Shown here: in pieces, positions 57,191 through 64,000 of the stretch
Layout of the letters: each line of letters opens with the position of its first letter
Position numbering within the stretch: the first letter of the stretch is position 1
Origin: Ornithodoros turicata
Lineage: Eukaryota > Arthropoda > Arachnida > Ixodida > Argasidae
NCBI RefSeq assembly: GCF_037126465.1
Contig: NC_088209.1
Coordinates: 12,036,052 to 12,100,051, forward strand
DNA length: 64,000 bases
Direction: 5' to 3'
The notes under the pieces: model-generated
Told to the model about the DNA's origin: nothing
The model's input: the letters and a program-made list of their open reading frames with translations, nothing else
The model's database searches: none
Program-made: the position numbers and the translations under genes

Positions 57191-58343
57191 TTGGCGTTCT
57201 GCCTTCAGCTGCCGCATTGTCTCCGTGTATGGCGGCACCGTATATTGCTTCTCAAAGCCTTGTACGATGACGCTACCTGTTGAAATCTGTTGCATGAAAG
57301 TGGGAAAAAGCACTTCAGTGTGGCAGTGCAGCGAGTGGAGCAGCATCCTGCTAGGTTTTTTGAGAACATATGAGCAGTGTTGCCAGGTCACTTAGGCGAA
57401 AATTCGGGAGGTCGGCGTCAGAAAATTCAGTAGAATTCAGTAGATGTACTAAAAACAAGGACAAACGCTCCACGGCGACCTAACTAGTGGGCCATATGAT
57501 AAATAAATACGAACTTTCACGATATATAGGCGACAGAATAAGTGAAATATACTCGTAATTTGGTGTACACAGTAAAGAAGTGCTTGCACACCGTCATTCG
57601 ATCATGTACTCGCGCTCATACATATTCGCAGTTAAGTTAAAGCAGTTCTTGTCTCCTATCAGTCGCTTCGTGTGCAGCGGTCCAGTGATAGTTTCTGTCC
57701 AAAGCTGTTGACGAGGTTCACCTAAGAAAATATCCGTTCCACACACGCGCTCGAATGCGACAAGCAGAGGAGGTTTACAACGAAACTTCCTAACGACGGA
57801 AACATAAACTCGTCGGAACTTGCATGTTTGCTATGTTACCGGGTGTCCTGTGGAATATGCATGATTCTGCAATGTATTTGCTATAAATTTTTTTACTTGG
57901 GCAGCTACTCGCTTTTTTAAAGGTGACTGCTTGCAGATGCCACATAACGCGTAGACCCCTCATTATGTCAAAAGTACATGATTTTCTCGCTCGTACGCGG
58001 ACTACGATGCAACCAGACAGTGCCAGCAAACCTGAATTGGAGTTCGCTATGCAAAACCACGCTTCAGGCAAAAAATTCAGTAGATTTAAGAGCGTTTTGA
58101 CCTTTTTTCAGTATTTCAGTAGACAGACTCGGAGTCCAGTAGATCTACTGAAATTTCAGTAGACCTGGCAACACTGCATATGAGTGATGATGTTTAAAAA
58201 AGTACCATACATTATCCTTGGCTAGTGAGAGGGCCAGGTTACGCAGTTTGTGGGACGCTGCTGTTGGGTCCCTGTCTGGGCGCGTGACCACATAGGAGTC
58301 CCGTAGCTCGATTCCAGGATTTAGCTCCGAAGAGAGCTTCACT
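57191..58343 (-). pseudogene. Exon of an unrecognised gene split by a hAT-like MITE
   Basis: On the minus strand an acceptor 'ttacgacag' (58344) opens a frame VKLSSELNPGIELRDSYVV...LALSLAKDNVWYFFKHHH. At 58177 it is cut by an 802-bp element. It resumes at 57366 with LKKPSRMLLHSLHCHTEVLF...PPYTETMRQLKAERQ, up to a good donor CAA|GTAAGA at 57190. With the element and one 8-bp copy removed, the frame is continuous: 343 nt, one phase-completing base plus 114 codons, no stop. That is strong evidence of a formerly single exon. I do not recognise the protein; it is soluble-looking and has no obvious motif. As assembled, the exon is broken: the apparent donor at 58210 and acceptor at 57348 are out of phase (0 against 2). 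It may be a pseudogene, a polymorphic allele, or a rescued transcript. Confidence 0.65.
57375..58176. mobile_element. 802-bp hAT-like MITE inside an exon
   Basis: Ends CAGTGTTGCCAGGTCACTTA and ...TTCAGTAGACCTGGCAACACTG. The identical 8-mer CATATGAG flanks both sides (57367-57374, 58177-58184). Sub-terminal 'ttcagtaga' motifs recur in both arms. It is non-coding. Confidence 0.88.
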
Positions 58344-58639
58344 CTGTCGTAATACATTTGCATTCACATCACAGTTCATGACGCACAACGGACAATATAT
58401 TTTGAATGTAGTTCCGTACTTGGACCACTTGATTTTTTAACGAAAGAAAATAGACACAAAGAAGTGAGAAGATGGATGTCGCTCTGAAAAGGGATTCCTC
58501 CATAAACAATGTACACTTTCAACTGAAATTCTTCCACTGGAACCAGTTAGGCACATGCAGCCCACCTGAAGCCAACCCATTTTCGAGCCTCTGAATTCAC
58601 CACCCAAATCTGTATTCACATACCCAGGGACGCAGCCAG

Positions 58640-59450
58640 CAGGAAGAATGCAAAAACGAAAATTAAGTCAAATGCAGAACTGCCAAAAGAAGTTCCAGAG
58701 GTACGGTGCAACAAGTGCCGTAGATCACTGTACCTAGAGAGAACCCCTTACCAAACTGAAGATGAGGCCCGAGAATGTGACTTTACGTGCAAAATATGCG
58801 AGCTGAGGGAACAGGATCTGGCAGAAATCACAAATAACATCTGGGAAAACCTGATAGAGGATATTAGAAAGCAAGTGAGCTGGTGTTATAGACCCGTGCT
58901 GCAGAAGACCCCCTGAGACGAGGGACATGGAGAAAAGGGGAGAGACTATGTAGTGTTTGTCCCCTTTTTTCTGTTTCTCTCGGCTAAGGGGGGGTTCTTC
59001 AGCATGGAGCTGACAAAGGAGCACGCCAAGCAGAAACGGCTTCTGGAATAGGTTAGCTCCTTAGATATGTAAAAGAACTTCAGGAGGGATGCCACACTCT
59101 TTAAACGCAGCTGGACGCGGTAGTGAAAGATAAAGACTACAGGTTTTCCCGCCGATTTTAATCCAAGTGCCAGCTAAATTAATCCATGCCCCATAAAGTT
59201 TGCATGGCACATGGATTAATTTCGACGGCGCTTGGATTAAAATCGTCGGGAAAACCTGTAGTAAAGTGCAATTGGAAAAGAGAGACTGGAGCGAGGATAA
59301 TCGTACAAGTGGGAGACAAGGACCCGTCACACATATGCAAGTCGATTCTGGGGGGTGACCACTCAAATCATACCAGGACAAACCATACAGAGTGATCTCA
59401 TATAACACACTCATATCTCACGCTAATTCAACATGCCAGGAAAGACCATA
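58640..59450 (+). pseudogene. LINE ORF1 remnant with CCHC/PHD-like cysteine cluster
   Basis: One frame reads AELPKEVPEVRCNKCRRS, then YLERTPYQTED, then CDFTCKICELREQDLAEI, then NNIWENLIEDIRKQV. The CxxC...CxxxCxxC cluster followed by a coil is typical of ORF1 proteins of non-LTR elements. Stops follow, and then more ORF1-like sequence beyond an inserted 119-bp palindrome. It may belong to the same LINE family as 53150-56800. Confidence 0.5.
59140..59258. mobile_element. 119-bp palindromic MITE
   Basis: Perfectly paired arms start CAGGTTTTCCCGCCGATTTT and end with the inverse ...GGGAAAACCTG, with TA on each side (59138-59139, 59259-59260). The loop is about 15 nt around 59195. It would fold into one long hairpin. 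Confidence 0.8.
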
Positions 59451-60361
59451 TCAGGAAATAAAGGATATCACAGAATGCGGGGCGTCTACTAAACTGTAGC
59501 CTTCGGATTATCTGACATTTCCAGCGCTTTTACGTTGCTGCGGCGTGACCGCTCAACCACTCATCAGCGCTTACGATTCGCGGTGCATTGTGGCGCAGCT
59601 TGTGTGCGATTTTCCTTGACTTCAGCTGCCTTTTTAGCAATTCTCTGATAATCCTCTGACTATTACAGTCACATCAAAACTCCCTGTTTTCCAGCTTGCA
59701 GGACACCCTGAGAATGTAACCAATATAACTCAAGCGACAAAACCTCGTGGAGAGAAGCACAGTGGCCGACGGAGCGGCAGAAGAAGTGTTGCTAAGTTGC
59801 TAACATTTTATCGCTATAGTTTCGTTTCTTGACAAGCCGATAGCGGTTTAAACCAGTTTAAACTGTTAAGTGAAATTTGACCCCCCCCCCCCCCTGTTTC
59901 TGTGTGCGACCTATTAGAGTTTGCCTGTGTGATACCACACACACAGCCTAAGCACTCAAAGCGCGTTAATTATTACACAGCATAAATTAGAACACTTAAA
60001 TCGAACGGTAGGTTGCGCCCCGCAACAGCTAAAAACATCATTATGGGAGTACTCCCGTCACGTGTCCTCCCGTCACCTAAGTAATACACGATGAACTTAT
60101 GACCGGCTACTAATCACCAATAAACACTACCTTTTAAAATAACAGGAATTACTGGGACAATTCTTCGGAATATCGAAGAAACAGTATCTTAAAATACTGT
60201 CAGCGCCCTCTGTTTGCTCTCCTTCCAACTATATCGCACGGCGATGATAGCACCATGGAGGAAAGAAAGGAGGAAAAATCCTTCCTACCATGGACAGCAC
60301 GGCGCCCTGCAACTCACTGGCTCTAATGTCAACCAAATAATAAGAAAGTGGTTCAGCTTCA
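59451..60361. other. Spacer before the satellite
   Basis: No exon is recognised. A poly-C run lies at 59881-59894. A terminator-like end 'gcaggacaccctga' at 59697 resembles a mariner terminus, but no partner was found. Confidence 0.4.
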
Positions 60362-63300
60362 ACATATTCGTTCTAGAGGGAAAAAGTGGAGGACGAAATG
60401 TGTCGAATAGTGGGTATACAGTGGCGCCACCGCAGGCGTGTAGCAATGAAGAAAGCAAAATATGACAGCAGCATCTACGGTATTTTTTACGTCAGCTAAA
60501 AAGCGACAATCCTGCATGGAAACATTTGTCCTATAGCGCCTTCCAAAAACCACGTGGAAGAACGCAGCTCTCATATATCCGTTCTAGAGGGAAAAACTGG
60601 AGGACGAAATGTGTCGAATAGTGGGTATATAGTGGCGCCACCGCAGGCGTGTAGCAATGAAGAAAGCAAAATATGACAGCAGCAGCTACGGTATTTTTTA
60701 CGCCACCTGAAAAGCGACAGTCCTGCATGGAAACATTTGTCCTAAGCGCCTTCCAAAAACCACGTGGAAAAGAACGCAACTCTCTATATCCGTTCTAGAG
60801 GGAAAAAGAGGAGGACGAAATGTGTCGAATAGTGGGTATATAGTGGCGCCACCGCAGGCGTGTAGCAATGAAGAAAGCAAAATATGACAGCAGCATCTAC
60901 GGTATTTTTTACGTCAGCTAAAAAGCGACAATCCTGCATGGAAACATTTGTCCTAAAGCGCCTTCCAAAAACCACGTGGAAGAACGCAACTCTCATATAT
61001 CCCGTCTAGAGGGAAAAAGTGGAGGACGAAATGTGTCGAATAGTGGGTATATAGTGGCGCCACCGCAGGCGTGTAGCAATGAAGAAAGCAAAATATGACA
61101 GCAGCAGCTACGGTATTTTTTACGCCACCTGAAAAGCGACAGTCCTGCATGGAAACATTTGTCCTAAGCGCCTTCCAAAAACCACGTGGAAGAACGCAAC
61201 TCTCTATATCCGTTCTAGAGGGAAAAAGAGGAGGACGAAATGTGTCGAATAGTGGGTATATAGTGGCGCCACCGCAGGCGTGTAGCAATGAAGAAAGCAA
61301 AATATGACAGCAGCATCTACGGTATTTTTTTACGTCAGCTAAAAAGCGACAATCCTGCATGGAAACATTTGTCCTAAAGCGCCTTCCAAAAACCACGTGG
61401 AAGAACGCAGCTCTCATATACCCGTTCTAGAGGGAAAAAGTGGAGGACGAAATGTGTCGAATAGTGGGTATACAGTGGCGCCACCGCAGGCGTGTAGCAA
61501 TGAAGAAAGCAAAATATGACAGCAGCATCTCCGGTATTTTTTACGTCAGCTAAAAAGCGACAATCCTGCATGGAAACATTTGTCCTATAGCGCCTTCCAA
61601 AAACCACGTGGAAGAACGCAGCTCTCATATATCCGTTCTAGAGGGAAAAAGTGGAGGACGAAATGTGTCGAATAGTGGGTATATAGTGGCGCCACCGCAG
61701 GCGTGTAGCAATGAAGAAAGCAAAATATGACAGCAGCATCTACGGTATTTTTTACGTCAGCTAAAAAGCGACAATCCTGCATGGAAACATTTGTCCTATA
61801 GCGCCTTCCAAAAACCACGTGGAAGAACGCAGCTCTCATATATCCGTTCTAGAGGGAAAAAGTGGAGGACGAAATGTGTCGAATAGTGGGTATATAGTGG
61901 CGCCACCGCAGGCGTGTAGCAATGAAGAAAGCAAAATATGACAGCAGCAGCTACGGTATTTTTTACGCCACCTGAAAAGCGACAGTCCTGCATGGAAACA
62001 TTTGTCCTAAGCGCCTTCCAAAAACCACGTGGAAGAACGCAACTCTCTATATCCGTTCTAGAGGGAAAAAGAGGAGGACGAAATGTGTCGAATAGTGGGT
62101 ATATAGTGGCGCCACCGCAGGCGTGTAGCAATGAAGAAAGCAAAATATGACAGCAGCATCTACGGTATTTTTTACGTCAGCTAAAAAGCGACAATCCTGC
62201 ATGGAAACATTTGTCCTAAAGCGCCTTCCAAAAACCACGTGGAAGAACGCAACTCTCATATATCCCGTCTAGAGGGAAAAAGTGGAGGACGAAATGTGTC
62301 GAATAGTGGGTATATAGTGGCGCCACCGCAGGCGTGTAGCAATGAAGAAAGCAAAATATGACAGCAGCAGCTACGGTATTTTTTACGCCACCTGAAAAGC
62401 GACAGTCCTGCATGGAAACATTTGTCCTAAGCGCCTTCCAAAAACCACGTGGAAGAACGCAACTCTCTATATCCGTTCTAGAGGGAAAAAGAGGAGGACG
62501 AAATGTGTCGAATAGTGGGTATATAGTGGCGCCACCGCAGGCGTGTAGCAATGAAGAAAGCAAAATATGACAGCAGCATCTACGGTATTTTTTTACGTCA
62601 GCTAAAAAGCGACAATCCTGCATGGAAACATTTGTCCTAAAGCGCCTTCCAAAAACCACGTGGAAGAACGCAGCTCTCATATACCCGTTCTAGAGGGAAA
62701 AAGTGGAGGACGAAATGTGTCGAATAGTGGGTATACAGTGGCGCCACCGCAGGAGTATAGCAATGAAGAAAGCAAAATATGACAGCATCATCTACGGTAT
62801 TTTTACGTCTCCTGAAAAGCGACAGTCCTGCATGGAAACATTTGTCCTAAGCGCCTTCCAAAGACCACGTGGAAGAACGCAACTCTCACATATCCGTTCT
62901 AGAGGGAAAAAGTGGAGGACGAATTGTGTCGAATAGTGGGTATACAGTGGCGCCACCGCAGGCGTGTAGCAATGGAGAAAGCAAAATATGACAGCAGCAG
63001 CTACGGTATTTTTTACGTCACCTGAAAAGCGACAATCCTGCATGGAAACATTTGTCCTAAGCGCCTTCCAAAAACCACGTGGAAGAACGCAACTCTCATA
63101 TATCCGTTCTAGAGGGAAAAAGTGGAGGACGAATTGTGTCGAATAGTGGGTATAAAGTGGCGCCACCGCAGGCGTGTAGCAATGGAGAAAGCAAAATATG
63201 ACAGCAGCAGCTATAGTATTTTTTACGTCACCTGAAAAGCGACAGTCCTGCATGGAAACATTTGTCCTAAGCGCCTTCCAAAAACCACGTGGAAGAACGC

Positions 63301-64000
63301 AACTCTCATATATCCGTTCTAGAGGGAAAAAGTGGAGGACGAAATGTGTCGAATAGTGGGTATACAGTGGCGCCACCGCAGGCGTGTAGCAATGAAGAAA
63401 GCAAAATATGACAGCATCAACTACGGTATTTTTACGTCGCCTGAAAAGCGACAGTCCTGCATGGAAACATTTGTCCTAAGCGCCTTTCAAAGACCACGTG
63501 GAAGAACGCAACTCTCACATATCCGTTCTAGAGGGAAAAAGTGGAGGACGAAATGTGTCGAATAGTGGGTATACAGTGGCGCCACCGCAGGCGTGTAGCA
63601 ATGAAGAAAGCAAAATATGACAGCATCAACTACGGTATTTTTACGTCGCCTGAAAAGCGACAGTCCTGCATGGAAACATTTGTCCTAAGCGCCTTTCAAA
63701 GACCACGTGGAAGAACGCAACTCTCACATATCCGTTCTAGAGCGAAAAAGTGGAGGACGAAATGTGTCGAATACTGGGTATATAGTGGCGCCACCGCAGG
63801 CGTGTAGCGATGAAGAAAGCAAAATATGACAGCAGCATCTACGGTATTTTTTACGTCAGCTAAAAAGCGACAATCCTGCATGGAAACATTTGTCCTAAAG
63901 CGCCTTCCAAAAACCACGTGGAAGAACGCAACTCTCATATATCCCGTCTAGAGGGAAAAAGTGGAGGACGAAATGTGTCGAATTGTGGGTATACAGTGGC
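60362..64000. repeat. Satellite array, 210-211-bp monomer, ~17 copies, runs off the window
   Basis: The landmark 'gttctagaggg' (or 'gtctagaggg') recurs about every 209-212 bp from 60370 to 63946 (18 starts). Each monomer carries 'gtggcgccaccgcaggcg', 'ctgcatggaaacatttgtcc' and 'aaaaccacgtggaagaacg'. The block 60790-61430 recurs almost unchanged at 62053-62693, giving a 1263-bp, six-monomer higher-order period. Because many monomers are near a multiple of 3, minus-strand frames stay open over several units (up to 194 codons). These are a by-product and not proteins I would annotate. The right end of the array is outside the window. Confidence 0.95.

Noticed and set aside
57348..58210. Hidden intron (GT at 58210, AG at 57348) instead of an exon split by a MITE
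   Set aside because: Exon phases would be 0 and 2, and the 8-bp duplications with matching ends show a transposon insertion into a continuous frame.
62792..63376. 194-codon minus-strand open frame, and others like it in the satellite
   Set aside because: It is formed only because neighbouring monomers are near multiples of three; the peptide is a repeat of the monomer, and the frame breaks wherever a monomer changes length.
60362..64000. CRISPR-like array
   Set aside because: There are no unique spacers between short repeats; the whole 210-bp unit is repeated, in a eukaryotic setting.

Overview
The window is eukaryotic nuclear DNA: split genes with GT-AG introns, AATAAA signals, a tRNA-derived SINE, many TA- or 8-bp-target DNA transposons, and an interspersed-repeat load that exceeds the coding content. 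The proteins look like animal (arthropod) orthologues. The repeat and mariner style makes me think of a tick or another chelicerate, but that is inference. No prokaryotic operon, CRISPR array or phage is present.

Host genes, left to right. (1) The last coding exon of an unrecognised plus-strand gene (541-710) with its 3' UTR. (2) A complete RABL6-type Rab-like GTPase gene on the minus strand (26039 down to 6839). I resolved 14 exons whose phases chain perfectly into 660 codons. (3) A complete AP-3 mu-subunit gene on the plus strand (26924-42829), 12 exons, 417 codons, head-to-head with RABL6 and 884 bp apart. (4) A complete CUTA gene on the plus strand (44802-47303), 6 exons, 142 codons. (5) On the minus strand, two C-terminal exons of a DNTTIP2/Fcf2-type rRNA-processing factor (51255-51604). 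(6) On the minus strand, one 343-nt exon of an unrecognised gene (57191-58343), cut in two by an 802-bp hAT-like element.

The introns and spacers are full of non-autonomous DNA transposons. Two groups dominate. One targets TA and has ends like CAGTRAAACC (Tigger/pogo-like). The other has 8-bp target duplications (hAT-like). The insertion sites are often legible to the base, including nested and tandem insertions. Between 53.1 and 56.8 kb a non-LTR retrotransposon is broken by a mariner copy and by a strange AACGTTGC-rich block. A piece of the AP-3 mu gene, including its last exon, is duplicated in inverted orientation at 50.08-50.45 kb. From about 60.36 kb to the end of the window runs a 210-211-bp satellite with a six-monomer higher-order period.

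The four recognised genes (lysosomal sorting adaptor, Rab-like protein, CutA trimer protein, nucleolar factor) do not form an obvious pathway. The two strongest candidates for new biology are the transposon-split exon at 57.2-58.3 kb and the inverted duplication of the AP-3 mu terminal exon. I did not find a convincing novel multi-gene system.
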